DNA of 64,000 bases from Vombatus ursinus. Lineage: Eukaryota; Chordata; Mammalia; Diprotodontia; Vombatidae. Location of the stretch: assembly GCF_900497805.2 (NCBI RefSeq), contig NW_020954610.1, positions 23,702,380 to 23,766,379 of the forward strand, in the 5' to 3' direction. Numbering within the stretch: the stretch's first letter is position 1; each line of letters opens with the position of its first letter. The position numbers and the translations under genes were made by a program. Positions 12,120-23,584 of this stretch are shown one piece after another. The notes below the pieces were generated by a model. The model had not been told where the DNA came from and searched no databases. It worked only from the letters and a program-made list of their open reading frames with translations.

Positions 12120-12695
12120 AGTGGGGTATAGCAGGGGAATTAGGTTCATATCTTAACTCAGTTCCTATATATCATTAGTCCCATCAAGTTTCAAGCTGAA
12201 AAAAAAAAGACTCCTAGGACTTGCTTCCCCACACTTTGGTTTCTCAGGGCATGCTGAAATTATGAGTTCCATCTATTATAAAAACATGAAAATATAAAAA
12301 CATAAGTAAGAAGAAATGTAGCATGAAATGATAGAAAAACATGCCATTTGGTATGAAAAAAATGTTAAATGATATAGATATTGCACTTAAAGCCAGAATG
12401 TCCAAATTGAATATGATGTTCATGATACTTGGTACATTTTCTGAGGACTGTTAGTTAAATTTCTAAGTTGTACATGTTTTCTCAAATTATTGGACTCAAT
12501 GAACATTATAAAAGTAAATAAGTTCAATGAATAAATTTTGCTTATACCAACTGTAAATCTTGTTGAGAATTTATCAAATTGAAGGACTATATTCCTTTCT
12601 TTCCCCAAACATTGGTATTTACAGTAAACCACATGGGATGCAGAACAATGCCCTACCACTACTACAAGTCTGATAGGATTGTCTACAGAAAAAAA
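12120..12695. other. Unclassified AT-rich DNA
   Basis: No supported feature. Confidence 0.5.
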
Positions 12696-12699
12696 ATTA

Positions 12700-12801
12700 G
12701 TCTTAGTTTCTCAGCATCTTTGCCAAGAAAACCCCAAATGGGGTCACAAAGAGTTGGACAAGATGGAAAAAGGACTAAACAACAACAGCAACAACAAATA
12801 C
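12700..12801 (+). mobile_element. Mar-1 3' fragment
   Basis: Only the tail half is present: CTTTGCCAAGAAAACCCCAA, ATGGGGTCACAAAGAG, TTGGACAAGATGG and an ACAACAGCAACAACAAA end. Confidence 0.85.
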
Positions 12802-12804
12802 TTA

Positions 12805-14535
12805 ATTTCATCCCTTTAGGTGGTATGGATAGTATTATTTTTCTTGTTCTTTTAAAATGATCTCTTACCTTTTTTTTCTGCAAACAGAGGAAAAATTTTT
12901 ATAAGCCTTCACTAACTTACATGTACATTTCCATTTGGAAAATTATTCTATTTAAGGCATGAACTAAAGCTGTTGTTATCTCTTCCATGTTAATTTAGCA
13001 TGAAATTTAGATAGAATGTTTTATTATATTGGGTAAAAAAAATCAGAGTTGAGTTAAAAAAATTAATTTGAACTATAGGACACTATTGCTTTGAGGAATC
13101 TTTGTCCAACCATATAGTCCAACCACTCCAAACATACTTTTACATTGAGAAATTAATATATAATATTATTTATGGAAGACAAATCATTTTATGTCCCTCT
13201 TTGATCTTTTGCAAATTTCCTATATGTAATAAAAGTGTGATATTTCCAGTATAGGCATAGAGGACATGTAACAGTTACAGCATTTATATTCACTCCTGAA
13301 AAATTATACTTCATAACTACATGGATTGATGTGCATTGTTTGTTTTTTCCTCTTGCAAAAAATCTATCATTGACCAAAACAGCTTGCTTGATCATCAGCA
13401 AAAAAGACACTTTCCCTCCCTGCATTTTGGAAAGAATTGTAGCATCTTGGCTCAGGTTCAATATATCTCTTGCCCACATTTAGATGGAAAAAAAAGATTC
13501 TCTTGTAACATAGAAGATAATTGGCCAGATGGACTTCCAACTCCACACCTGGATCACTACAATGTGTGCCTAGAACAATCAAAATGCATGACTGATGACA
13601 TTTGCACAATGTGAAGTCATAATTACATGTTAAGGATTTTGTAGAATGATTTATTGCTCTGATCAACAGCTGCTAGAACTTCATCTCTACTTCATGTAAA
13701 TTATCTAGAAATATCATTGAAATTACAGAATATTTTCAAATGAACCAGGCTAACAAAGGAAAAACAAAAACAACCAGAAATCATCAGGTGCACATGATTC
13801 TTTTCCTTTTGTTCTAAATGTAGCAGCAATGATCTAGATAAAGCCAAGAAAAGTAACCCCATAAAACAAACCCACTGGTTAATGATTCTTTACCAATTTA
13901 TGTTTCAGTATGATAGCTTTGTAATAATGAATAAGCCAATTTTCTCTCTTCTCTTCATATAGCTTTTGTATGCTTATGGATATGCTTCTTGAAAATGCAA
14001 AAGGTTTAAATGTATCAATTACTAACTTTGGAAAATATTTGGGCTGACTCTGCGTGTATCACTTCAATGAAATGACTTTGTGAAGTCAGTTCTACAGATA
14101 CTTATGTGGGTACCTAAGGTTTTCAAAACATTGCGTTAGGTATTTGATGAATTTCAAAGATTTGATAAGACTTTATTCTTTCATGGAACTTTTAATCTAC
14201 TAGTATGACAAGATACACAAATAACTATAATGCAGAACCAATACATGAAAAGTATATGACAGCTATAAAAAAAGTGTTATGTGATGTCCAAGCAAGAAAA
14301 GGTCTTTATTGACTAAAGGATTTGGCAAAGACTTTATGAAGGATATGATATTGAAAGGGGGTTTTAAAGGATCAGTGAGAATTAAACAGTTTGAGTGAAA
14401 AGCTTTTCAAGCTTTTCAGGCCATTTATGATTAATGTCATTAGAACAAAAGCATGAGAGGTAAAGAAATGAAAATATTTGAGAAATTTAAGTACTTATTA
14501 GTAGTCAGTTGTTGTTTTAGTACTGTTAGCATTGG
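12805..14535. other. Unclassified DNA, longest unassigned stretch of this part
   Basis: About 1.7 kb without a recognisable repeat. A frame at 13336-13614 encodes a 92-residue Cys/His-bearing peptide, but it overlaps an equally long opposite-strand frame, shows no domain and lacks splice or promoter context, so I do not call it a gene. Confidence 0.45.
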
Positions 14536-14539
14536 CCTG

Positions 14540-14845
14540 CAACTACACAGGGAATATGAAAAATGAATTTTATAGAGTACTGACAGTACACAGCATTTCT
14601 TCAATTAAAACTTTTTTTAAATTAAAAAAGAAATATTTCTTTTGTAGAGAATACCCAGTGGAGAAACTCTTTCTACCAATGCAAATCTGTGGCTGTTCTG
14701 CAACTTATTTTCCTAGGCCATTGCTTGGTTCCCTGATAATTTTATTTATTTGTCCAGTGTCACATATCTAGGATATGGCTGAGGTAAGCCTTGAAGCTCT
14801 GTCTGTCTTCTCCCTGAGGTCAACTTCTATCACTATGTCACAATA
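14540..14845 (-). mobile_element. Diverged MIR-like SINE with adjoining repeat block
   Basis: 14655-14845 carries TCTGCAACTTATTTTCC-like, TGTCCAGTGTCACATATCTAG and CTCTGTCTGTCTTCTCCCTG, a minus-strand CORE-SINE relative. The same family recurs at 15545-16005. The 65 bases at 14545-14610 resemble 16014-16080. Confidence 0.5.
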
Positions 14846-14847
14846 TG

Positions 14848-14975
14848 TGTGTAAGAATGCATGTGTACATAAATAAATATCTTGTGTGTGTATGTATATA
14901 TGTATTATATATTATATATATACCTACATATGTACACATACATGCATTTATATATGCATGTATATGTATTTATTT
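14848..14975. repeat. (TATG/TATA)n imperfect microsatellite
   Basis: Alternating TGTG, TATA and ATACAT words. A short TACTATGTGCCAGGCACTG piece at 14980-15000 after it is a MIR or L2 end (minus). Confidence 0.85.
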
Positions 14976-15000
14976 AGTACTTACTATGTGCCAGGCACTG

Positions 15001-15245
15001 TGGAATGAAGAAAAGTCAACTATAGCATTGAACTTCCATTTCTTGCTTTTCTGAAATGTAGTCAGTCTCACAGACTGTGGGAGTGGGTTAGAGTTTTGCT
15101 AGCTAATCTGGTTATTTTGACCAATGAAAGAGGTCAAGGCAGACAAGTTAGGTATTCATCTGTATTTTAGAATCTAAATCATCTGGTTGGTTCACTATAT
15201 TCTCAATTAGACCATCTCATTTTCAGTTTTTCACTTTAAATTTTC
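15001..15245. other. Unclassified DNA
   Basis: Nothing supported. Confidence 0.5.
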
Positions 15246-15246
15246 A

Positions 15247-15495
15247 CTAGTTGGCACAGTGGGTAGAGTATGAGGCCTGAAGTCAGGAAAACTCATCTTC
15301 ATGAATTCAAATCTGGCCTCAGATACTTATTAGCTGAGTGACTCTAGGCAAATCACTTAACTCTGTTTGTCTCATTTGCTTCATCTGTAAAATGAGCTGG
15401 AGAAGGAAATGTCAAACTACTTGACTATCTTTGCCAAGAAAACCCCAAATAGGGTTACCAAGAGTTGGACAGGATTGAAAAACAATAACAACAGA
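15247..15495 (+). mobile_element. Mar-1 CORE-SINE, full length
   Basis: Head AGTTGGCACAGTGGGTAGAG, B-box GAATTCAAATCTGGCCTC, core CAAATCACTTAACTC, tail AGCTGGAGAAGGAAATG, GCCAAGAAAACCCC and AACAATAACAACA. Confidence 0.93.
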
Positions 15496-15544
15496 TAATT
15501 TGAGAAACACTGTTTGTGTTTGTTTATTTGTTTGTTTTTTTCCC

Positions 15545-16005
15545 CAGACCTGTGATTTCATTCAGGTAGGAGTGAGAAAATTCCATCTCCCAATTCAGAC
15601 CTTATTTCCACCTTCTTATAGAGTTTGTTGGGGCACTGAGAGATTAAATGATTTCCTCCAAGCCACACAGCTAGTACATGTCAGAGATGAGACTTGAAAC
15701 TAGATATATCTGCTGTGAGGGCAACTAGGAGGTATAGTGAACAGAGTGCTTGCCCTGGAGTCATTTTCCTGAGTTTAAATCTGGAGTCAGATACTTACTA
15801 GCTGGGTGATCCTGGTCAAGTCACTTAATCTGTTTGCCTCGGTTTCCTCATTTGTAAAATGATCTAGAGAAGGAAATGGCAAACTGCTACAGTATTGTTG
15901 CCAAGAAAACCCCAAATGGGGTTACAAAGAGTTGGACACAAACTAAAAAATGACTGGACAACAACAAAATACCTCCATAAATACTACACCAAACTGCATC
16001 TCTTG
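15545..16005 (-). mobile_element. MIR-like SINE interrupted by a Mar-1
   Basis: 15545-15717 reads GACCTGTGATTTCATTCAGG, GGGGCACTGAGAGATTAAAT, CAAGCCACACAGCTAGTAC and GACTTGAAACTAG. Its missing head end (ACTACACCAAACTGCATCTC) continues at about 15985 beyond the inserted Mar-1, so one SINE was split by another. Confidence 0.6.
15718..15968 (+). mobile_element. Mar-1 CORE-SINE inserted in an older SINE
   Basis: Complete Mar-1 from GGCAACTAGGAGGTATAGTG through CAAGTCACTTAATC, GAGAAGGAAATGGC, CCCCAAATGGGGTTACAAAG to GACAACAACAAA. Being nested, it is younger than its host SINE. Confidence 0.93.
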
Positions 16006-16084
16006 AGGAAAATATAACATAGGGAACATGAAAAGTGATTTTATTGAGTGCTGAAGATACACAAAATTTGTTTAATTACAAAAA

Positions 16085-16610
16085 GAAAAAATCTTAACAC
16101 AAAAAGTAAAAAATGAACATCATGTTTATGACATATTACATGATAATTAAGTTTTCATAATAGTGGGAACCTCTCTAAATGTCTCCTTCAAATTCCTGGT
16201 GGAGCACCTAGGAGTAATCACAAAATGGAACACAAACCCAAGCAATCTTTACTAAACTGGAAAGTATTTATATGGTGGACTGTATACCTAATATCCAAGC
16301 TTAGTTGATTTCAGAGAAGATCATCACTGGGTGTATCATAGGGGGATGACTTTTTTTAGCTATAATAATTCTTGAAGACCATCTATTAGGTTTTAGTACA
16401 TTCTAAGCTTTGTTGGTTTAGGAACTGACTACTCACACTAATTAAAACACAGATCTTTGAAATAATCAGTATTAAAATGGGAAAGCAGATGAAACATTCA
16501 CCTAGGTTAAAAAATTGACAGTTTGACATACTAACTTATTTCAAGTATTTCTCATATGGGTCATTTTAGAATGGTGATATTTATCATCTCTGAAAAGCCT
16601 TAGTTTTAAA
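16085..16610. other. Unclassified DNA
   Basis: Nothing supported. Confidence 0.5.
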
Positions 16611-17539
16611 ATAAAAAGGGGGCAATACTATAATCTTGATCAGTTGGTACAACTTTTAACCTGGGAAACTTGGAAGATCCATAAGAAAGGTTCATCTCAC
16701 TTGTGTAAAAGGGGAACACATTCCAGGACAAGAAGCCTACCAGAAAGCCAGCAGCAAGCCCCACCTCAGCAAACCAGTGGGAGATCCCTGAGCCCCAGGG
16801 TGGTAAAGCAGGCAAATGCCAATGCTAGGATCCCCATGTGCCCTAGCTTAGCCAGAGGAACTGGTACACTGCAGCTCAGAGAACTATCACATACACTGGC
16901 ACAATCACAGGCAGGCATCCCCCAGCAGCTGGAGTTCCCTGTGCTTCAGCACAGCCCAGGAGAGTCAGGCATCTTCCAGTTGCCAGACCTTCCTGTGCTA
17001 CAGTGCATCCCCAGGCAGGCATCCTCCAGTAGCCAGAACTCCCTATGACTCAGTGTAGCCCTGAGCAGGTAGGCATCCTCTAAAGGCCACACCTACTCAT
17101 GCTCCAGTGCAACCCAGGGTGGGCAGATGTCCTCCAGTGACCAGACCCCATGCTTCATTGTAGCCCCAGAGAAATGCGGAAAAACCCCATCAGGCCTCAG
17201 CACACGCCACATACCACCACTAGGATCCCAGTTCAGAATCAGGTAAGCTTCCAGACCCCTACAGCTTCCAAATGCAAGCACCTGAGGCCCCAGCACACAA
17301 AGCCAGTCACCAGGACACTGACTACCAGCACAGGAAGCTTGAGACAGTGCCTCCTGTGCCTGAGAAGCAAAACTCAACTTTAAAAGTCAGGAAACAGGCA
17401 AACAAGATGAGAAAGAAGCAAAAATGAACACCGACCATAGACAGTTTCTATGGGGAGAGGGAATATCAAAGCACAAACTTGGAAGAGGACAACATTGTCA
17501 ATATACCCAAATCTGAAACCCCAACGTGGAATATGAATT

Positions 17540-18876
17540 GATGTCAAGCCCAAAAAGCCTTCTTGGAAGAGCTCAAGAAGGATTTTAAAAGTCAGATAAG
17601 AGAAGTAGAAGAAAAATTGGGAAAAGAAATGAGAGGTATGCAAGAGAGAGTCAACAGTTTGGGATACGAAGGACAAAAATTGACTGAATTAAATAATTCT
17701 TTAAAAAGCAGAATTGGCCGATTGGAAAAGGAGGTACATAAACCCACTAAAGAGAAGAACTCCTTAAAAAGAAGAATTGGCCAAATGGCTGGTGGTTGTT
17801 GCCCTTTGTTCTTGAAGAGGAACAAAATTACATCACTATGCTAGAGTCAAGTTACAATGTGTCTGACCATGGCTGATCAGACCACTATGAGCTCAGAATA
17901 GTCTAACATATGTCAGTCAGAAACAGTCCATGTGAACATTTGGTGTGGATTCCCTAAATTTTAACATCTTGCATTTTTTTTTGAGTTACTTCAATTCTGT
18001 TTTACTCATAGAGCACAACACCTTCTCTGATGTGAGCACACCATGCTGAGCAGTTCTGTGCCAGTGTCTCCCATGTCACACAATCAATTCCAAAGTCCTT
18101 AAGAGAAACCTGGGGAATGTCTTTGTATCACTTTTTCTGACCATCATGTGAACACTTTCCTTGTGTGAGTTCTCCATAAAATAGTTTTTTTGGGAAGCAT
18201 ACATTTTGTACTTAAACAACATGTTCAAGTGGAAAAGGAGGCACAAAAAACTAACTGAAGAAAATAATTCCTTAAAAATTAGACTTGGGAAAATGGAAAC
18301 TAGCAACTCTACGACACATTAAGAATCAACCAAAAAAATCAAAAGTATGAAAAAATGAAAGAAAATGTAAAATACTTCAACAGGAAAAAAAAACTGACCT
18401 GGAAAATAGATCCAGGAGAGATAATTAAAGAATTATTAGTCTACCTGAAAGCCATGATTAAAAAAAAAAAACCTAGACAGAAATTTTAAAGAAATTATCA
18501 AGGAAAACTGCCTTGAGGTCCTAGAACCAGAGAGTAAAATAGTCATTGAAAGAATTCACCAATCACCTCCTGAAAGAGATCCCAAAATGAAAATACTAAG
18601 GAATATTGTAGCCAAATTCCAAAATTATCAGGTCAAGGAGAAACTACTGCAAGCAGCCAGAATGAAACAATTTAAATACTGTGGAACCACACTCAGGATT
18701 ACACACGACCTAGCAGCTTCTATATTAAAGGATCAGAGGGCTTGGAATATAATATTTCAGAAGGCAAAGGATATTGGATTACAACCAAGAATCGACTACC
18801 TAGCAAAATTGTACATAATCTTTCAGGGGAGGAGATGGCCAACCAATGAAGTAGGGGATGTCCAAACTTTCTTCAT

Positions 18877-18908
<32 letters not shown>

Positions 18909-18925
18909 AGAGCTGAACAGAAAAT
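17540..18925 (+). pseudogene. L1 ORF1 (RNA-binding chaperone) relic of copy B
   Basis: The L1 ORF1 protein forms coiled-coil trimers that coat L1 RNA. Here the coiled coil reads in one frame over 17563-17788 (EELKKDFKSQIREVEEKLG, then heptads to LKRRIGQM). After the inserted 437 bases the coiled coil resumes (VEKEAQKTNRRK-like, with stops). The C-terminal RNA-binding domain is open over 18587-18916 (RNIVAKFQNYQVKEKLLQAA, QFKYCGTTLRITHDLAAS, LYIIFQGRRWPTNEV). Stops and shifts in A-runs break the frame between the two parts, and an AAAAC repeat has replaced the last codons. It is a dead copy. Confidence 0.85.
17789..18225 (-). mobile_element. Fragment of a non-L1 LINE inserted in L1 ORF1
   Basis: Flanked by CAAATGG (17782-17788) and CAAGTGG (18226-18232), a probable 7-bp target duplication. 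On the minus strand it encodes part of a LINE C-terminus: LKDFGIDCVTWETLAQ is readable in one frame, a sequence I associate with a vertebrate endonuclease/reverse-transcriptase LINE. The left end (GGTTGTTGCCCTTTGTTCTT) matches the left end of the 38.38-39.82 kb element. The clade is not settled from this window. Confidence 0.65.
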
Positions 18926-19529
18926 TTGATTTTCAAATACAAGACTCAAGAGAAGCATAAAAAGGAAAACAGAAAAGAAAAAAAAACACATCAAGTTCAA
19001 TAAAGTTAAACTGTTAACATCCCTGGGAAGATGATACATGTAACTCTTGAGAACTGTATCTTTATTATGACAATTAGAAGGATTATACATAGACAGAGGG
19101 TGTGGGTATAAGTTGACGATGTGATGATAAAAAAAAAAAACAACTAATTAGTAAGTTAAAAAAAGGGATTGTACTGGGAGAAGAGGAAAAGAGGAGGCAG
19201 AAAAGGGTAAATTACATCACATGAAGAAGCACAAAGACCTATTACAGTAGAGAAAAGGAAGGGACATAAGCATTGTTTGAACCTTCCTCACATCGGATTT
19301 GGCTCAAAGAGGGAATAACATACACACTGAGGTGTAGAAATCTAACTTATCCTATAGGATATAGGAGGGAAAAGCAGAAAGAAAAGGGAGGGGTGGATTG
19401 AAGGGAGAGCAGAAGGGAGGGAAGAAGTAATAGGGGAAAGGGGAAAGAAAAGGGAGGGGGCTGATGAAAGAGAGAAGAGAGAGAAAAGCATAAACGGGGG
19501 AGAAATAGGATGGAGAGAAAGACATAGTA

Positions 19530-21060
19530 ATAATAACTGTGAATGTGAATGGGATGAACTCTCCCATAAAGGAAAATTGGATAGCAGAGTGGATTAAAAA
19601 CCATAATCCTACAATATGTTGTTTGCAATAATTAAGGGCTATTTTTCCCAACTTTATGCCAATAAATATGACAATCTAAATGAAATGAATGAATATTTAC
19701 AAAAATACAAATTGCCTAGATTAACAGAAGAGGAAATAAAATGCTTGAATTGCCCCATTTCAGAAAAAGAAATTGAAGAAGCCTTCAATGAATTCTCTGA
19801 GAAAAAATCTCCAGGATGAGGTGGAATTAAAAGTGAATTCTACCAAAAAGAACAATTAATCACAATACTATGTAAAATATTTGGGAAAATAGGTGAAGAA
19901 GGAGTTCTGCCAAATTCTTTTTATGATACAAATATGGTGTTGATACCTAAACCAGGAAGAACCAAAACAGAGAAAGAAAAATGTAGGCCAATTTCCTTGA
20001 CGAATATAGATACAAAAAAATTTAAATAAAATATTAGCAAAACTTATTATGAGGATAATACACTATGACCAGGTGGCATTTATAGGTGGAATGCAAGGCT
20101 GGTTAAATATTAGGAAAACTATCAGCATAATTGACCATATAAACAAAAAAAAATTAACAGAAATCATATGATTATCTCAATAGATGCAGAAAAAAGCTTT
20201 TCTGCTTTTCTGTTGTACTTTGTAAAGTGTAACACCCATTCCTATTAAAAACACTAGAGAGGATAGGAATCAATGGAGTCTTACTTGAAATGATAAGTAG
20301 CATCTATCTAAAACCATCAGCAAGCGTTATGTGTAATGGGGATTAGCTAGAAGCATTTCCAAAAAGATCAAGGGTGAAACAAGGATATCCATTATCTCCA
20401 CTGTTATTCAATATTGTACTAGAAATGTAAGCTTTTACAATTAGAGAAGAAACAGAAATTAAGGGAATTAGAGGAGGCAGTGAAGAAACAAAGCTATTGC
20501 TCTTTGCAGATGATATGATGATATACTTAGAAAATCCTAGAGAATCAACTAAAAATACTACTTGAAATAATTAACACTGTACTATAGTTGAAGGATATAA
20601 AATAAACCCACACAATTTCATATATTACTAACAAAGTCCAATAGCAAGAAATAGAAAGAGAAATTCCATTTAAAGTAACTGTAGACAATATAAAATATTT
20701 GGGAGTCTACCTGCCAAGACAAACCCAGGAATTATTTAAATGCAATTACAAAGCACTTTTCACACAAATAGATTCAGATATAAATAAATGGAAAAATATC
20801 AGTTGCTTATGGGTAGACCAAGCCAATATAATAAAAATGACAATTCCACCTATATTAATTTACTTATTCAGTGCCATACCAATCAAACTACCAAAAATTA
20901 TTTTATCAAGCTAGAAAAAAAATAATAACAAAATTCATTTGGAAGAATAAAAGGTCCAGAATATCAAGAGAATTAATGAAAAGAAATTCAAAGGTGGCCT
21001 AGCCATACCAGATCTAAAAGTGTATTTTAAATCAGCAATCATCAAAACTACTAGTTAAAA
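19530..21060 (+). pseudogene. L1 ORF2 relic: endonuclease start and reverse transcriptase pieces
   Basis: ORF2 normally encodes an APE-type endonuclease, a reverse transcriptase and a Cys-rich tail. Readable pieces here are the endonuclease N-terminus (19530-19620), the thumb/finger segment before the polymerase (19640-19819, ending KKSPG then a stop where a Pro is usual), [18 protein letters not shown] (about 19910-19965), [15 protein letters not shown] (about 20500-20545; the catalytic YADD-type motif here FADD) and NIKYLGVYLPRQTQELFKCN into AIPIKLPKIIL (20690-20910). The frame shifts several times and the endonuclease body is missing. Confidence 0.85.
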
Positions 21061-21189
21061 AAAAACAAAAAACAAAAAACAAAAACCTACATGGTACTTG
21101 AGAGGAAAAAATTTAGAAATCTTATAAAATCTTATAAAAGTGAATGTTGAAAACTAAAAATTAATTAATTATTTAAAATTTAAAAATAT

Positions 21190-21345
21190 GTAAGAAAGTT
21201 AGGAGAGAGAGAGAAAAGAAAGGAAAAGGACATATCTAAAATCCAAATTCAATACTTTTTCCAACATACGATATTGTTTCAATAGAGACATCAGCGAGAC
21301 TTCCATTTTTGACCCAGTAAATATTCAGTTACATTGGTCTATTAC
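21190..21345. other. A/G-rich flank
   Basis: A purine-rich stretch following the L1 end; nothing else supported. Confidence 0.4.
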
Positions 21346-21348
21346 TAA

Positions 21349-21530
21349 GCTCTATCTCAGATACTTACTAGCTGTGTGAACCTAGGCAAGTCACAGCCTC
21401 AGTTCTCATATCTGTAATATGGGAATCACATTAGCACCTACTGTATAGTTGTTATGAGGATTAAATGATATCAGGTATGACAAGTGCTTTGAAAACCTTA
21501 AAATACTTCATAAATGTTAGGAATCATTTT
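21349..21530 (+). mobile_element. MIR SINE, 5'-truncated
   Basis: Begins in the core (CTCAGATACTTACTAGCTG) and runs through GGCAAGTCACAG, TAATATGGGAATCACATTAG, TTGTTATGAGGATTAAATG and CTTCATAAATGTTAGG. Confidence 0.85.
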
Positions 21531-21645
21531 ACTACTACTACTATTAATACTACTATATTATTGCTGCTGCTGCTCTTGCTGCTACTACTACTTCTCCTTC
21601 TCATCCTCCTCTTCCTCCTCCTCCTACCACTACTACTACCTAAGA
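21530..21645. repeat. (TAC)n/(TGC)n/(TCC)n trinucleotide tract
   Basis: ACTACTACT passes to GCTGCTGCT and then CTCCTCCTC, growing from the 3' end of the MIR. It produces Leu-rich frames that are not genes. Confidence 0.9.
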
Positions 21646-21649
21646 AAAT

Positions 21650-22650
21650 TAATATGATATGGGAAAACAGGAATCCTGATAGATATATACAAGCTTTGGT
21701 TTGAAGGGAAATATCTTCTGTGGCAACAATTATTTTATTCTCTATGTTTTGGAAGGGGATGGGACATTACCTCCCTTGAGTAGAAATGGAAGAATTAGGC
21801 TTGACACATTCTTCTTATGACACAACTAAGAATGGGAGCATATTTTTCTCTCCTACTGACAACTAATAAAAAAACAAAAAGCTGTTCACCAAAATCAGTT
21901 CATGTATTTGGGCTGCCATTCCAGAAGGAAATAACTTCAGTTGGTCTTCCTTTTTCCATTATCAGCATGACTGATTCTGAGAGATAGAATTACTCCCTGC
22001 CACCCCTTCTTTGTCAGTCTCCGTGTGGCCATACTGTTCATACCTAGTGGAAAAAATAACACCAAATACATGTTGTATTGATCATGGGAAACACAAGTCT
22101 TTTGCCTAGCTTTTAATTTGTATCAAGGTGGAAACATTATTGAAATAATATTAACTGATGGATTTTGAAAGACTTAGATCCATACCACATTGTTATAAAA
22201 AAATGAGATCATCACCTGTGCTTTATTTCTGAAGAATGTCAACAATTAAAGCTATTGTGCTGATTTTTTTTTATTTACAGCGTATCTTCCATCTCTAAGG
22301 AATTACACTTCCAATGAGAAAAAGTGGAACATAATTCCAAATCATACTCATTTAGTTGATGAATATTAAATAGATTATATAGCGCACAGGGTCCTGCACA
22401 AGACAGTATGTGTTATTAAATACAACCTCTAGGGAAATTTTATCTTTTGTTCAGGAAATCTACTTATGGTGGCAGCAGGGCTGACAATGTTGGGTTGAAA
22501 TTTTTGGGAGTATGCTTTAGCAATCACCAATTAATGCAGAATTATTCTGTACTAGTATTGTACAATTGGACCAAGAAATGAATGTAAGTCAATATAAGCC
22601 AGTCAAGAGAATAATTATTCCCAGAAAGCATGGTAGAGTTTATTTTGTAT
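21650..22650. other. Unclassified DNA
   Basis: About 1 kb without a supported gene or repeat family. Confidence 0.5.
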
Positions 22651-22654
22651 AGTA

Positions 22655-23167
22655 GGCAGCAAGGTGGCATAGTGGATCTGGAGTTAGGACAATTTGAGGT
22701 CAGATCCTGCCTCAGACACTTACTAGGTGAGTGACCTTAAACAATTTGCTTGACTGCTATAGACCTCATTTTTCTCATCTATAAAATGATGACTGGCAGC
22801 TAGGTAACTCAGTTGATAAAGTGCCTGCCCTGAAGTCAGGAAGATTGCTCTTACTGAATTCAAATCTGGCCTCAGACAATTACTAGCTGGGTGACCTTAG
22901 GCAAATCACTTAACCCTCTTTGCCTCAGTTTCCTCATCTATAAAATGAGCTGGAGAAGGAAATGGCAAACCACTCCAGTATCTTTGCCAAGAAAACCCCA
23001 AATGGGGTCATAAAGAGTCAGATATGAGTAAAATGACTGAACAACAACAATAAAATGGTGATAATGATAGTACCTACCTTTCAAGGTGATTGTGAGGATA
23101 AAATGAGATATTTGTAAAACACTTCGCAAACCTTAATGCACTATATAAATGCTAGATATTATTATTT
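22655..23167 (+). mobile_element. MIR SINE split by a Mar-1
   Basis: Head and core lie at 22655-22792 (GGCAGCAAGGTGGCATAGTG, CAGACACTTACTAGG). The 3' half resumes at 23051 with ATGATAGTACCTACC, TGTGAGGATAAAATGAG and CTATATAAATGCTAG. The join falls exactly at the Mar-1 target duplication. Confidence 0.88.
22793..23049 (+). mobile_element. Mar-1 CORE-SINE with target-site duplication
   Basis: Complete element bracketed by ATAAAATGATGA (22781-22792) and ATAAAATGGTGA (23050-23061), 11 of 12 bases equal. It therefore inserted into the MIR core. Confidence 0.95.
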
Positions 23168-23249
23168 AATGCTTGAAGGAATACTAAACTTTGTGTTTAT
23201 TGGCAGGGATTTAGGCTTAAATCTTACTTCCTTGCTTTTTTTTTTTTAT

Positions 23250-23350
23250 TAGAAAGGGCACCTGCTTGGATGTTGGTTTCCTCATCTGTAGTACAATGTG
23301 GTTGGTTTAGATAACCTCTAAAGTACTTTCCATTCCTAAAATTATTATTT
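23250..23350 (+). mobile_element. MIR3 3' half
   Basis: TGGTTTCCTCATCTGTAG, GTGGTTGGTTTAGATAACC and TCTAAAGTACTTTCCATTCC match the MIR3 core and L3-like end. Confidence 0.65.
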
Positions 23351-23382
23351 CTGTGCTTGTTAGATTAAGAAATCAAAAAAAC

Positions 23383-23572
23383 GGGATCACAAATTTAGAG
23401 CTGAAGAGAACCTGGAGGTCATTACTTCCAACCCCATCATTTTGCAAATGAGGAAACCAAGATGTAGACCCTCACCCTACCCTAATTCTGAGGTTGAGTG
23501 ACTCACTCAGTATCACAACACTGGTATCTGGGGCAGGATTCTAACTTGCGTATTACCCGCTCCAAGTCCATT
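23383..23572 (-). mobile_element. MIR3-type SINE
   Basis: ATCACAAATTTAGAGCTGAA, GAACCTGGAGGTCATTAC, CATTTTGCAAATGAGG and GATTCTAACTTGCG mark a minus-strand MIR3. Confidence 0.7.
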
Positions 23573-23584
23573 ATTTTAAAAAAA

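Larger units (their letters stand above)
16620..21190 (+). mobile_element. L1 LINE, decayed and internally deleted (copy B)
   Basis: Plus-strand marsupial L1. A GC-rich probable 5'UTR/5' region fills about 16630-17400. ORF1 remnants cover about 17400-18925, split by another element (17789-18225). The inter-ORF spacer runs 18925-19530 and shares the words GAATAACATACACACTGAG and GTAGAAATCTAACTTATCCT with the element at 45.8 kb. ORF2 starts near 19530 with the endonuclease N-terminus (VNVNGMNSPIK.KWIAEWIK), jumps near 19630 to the start of the reverse transcriptase region ([24 protein letters not shown]), and later shows [12 protein letters not shown] and KYLGVYLP. Its end near 21190 is a damaged 3'UTR (AAAGTGAATGTTGAAAACTA). 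The endonuclease catalytic half and parts of the polymerase are deleted, so it is inactive. Confidence 0.85.

Noticed and set aside
13336-13666. Paired 92- to 99-residue frames with Cys and His
   Set aside because: Equal-length frames overlap on opposite strands, no zinc-finger spacing is regular, and no splice or promoter signal is present.
21530-21645. Leu-rich frame in the trinucleotide tract
   Set aside because: Pure product of the TAC/TGC/TCC repeat.
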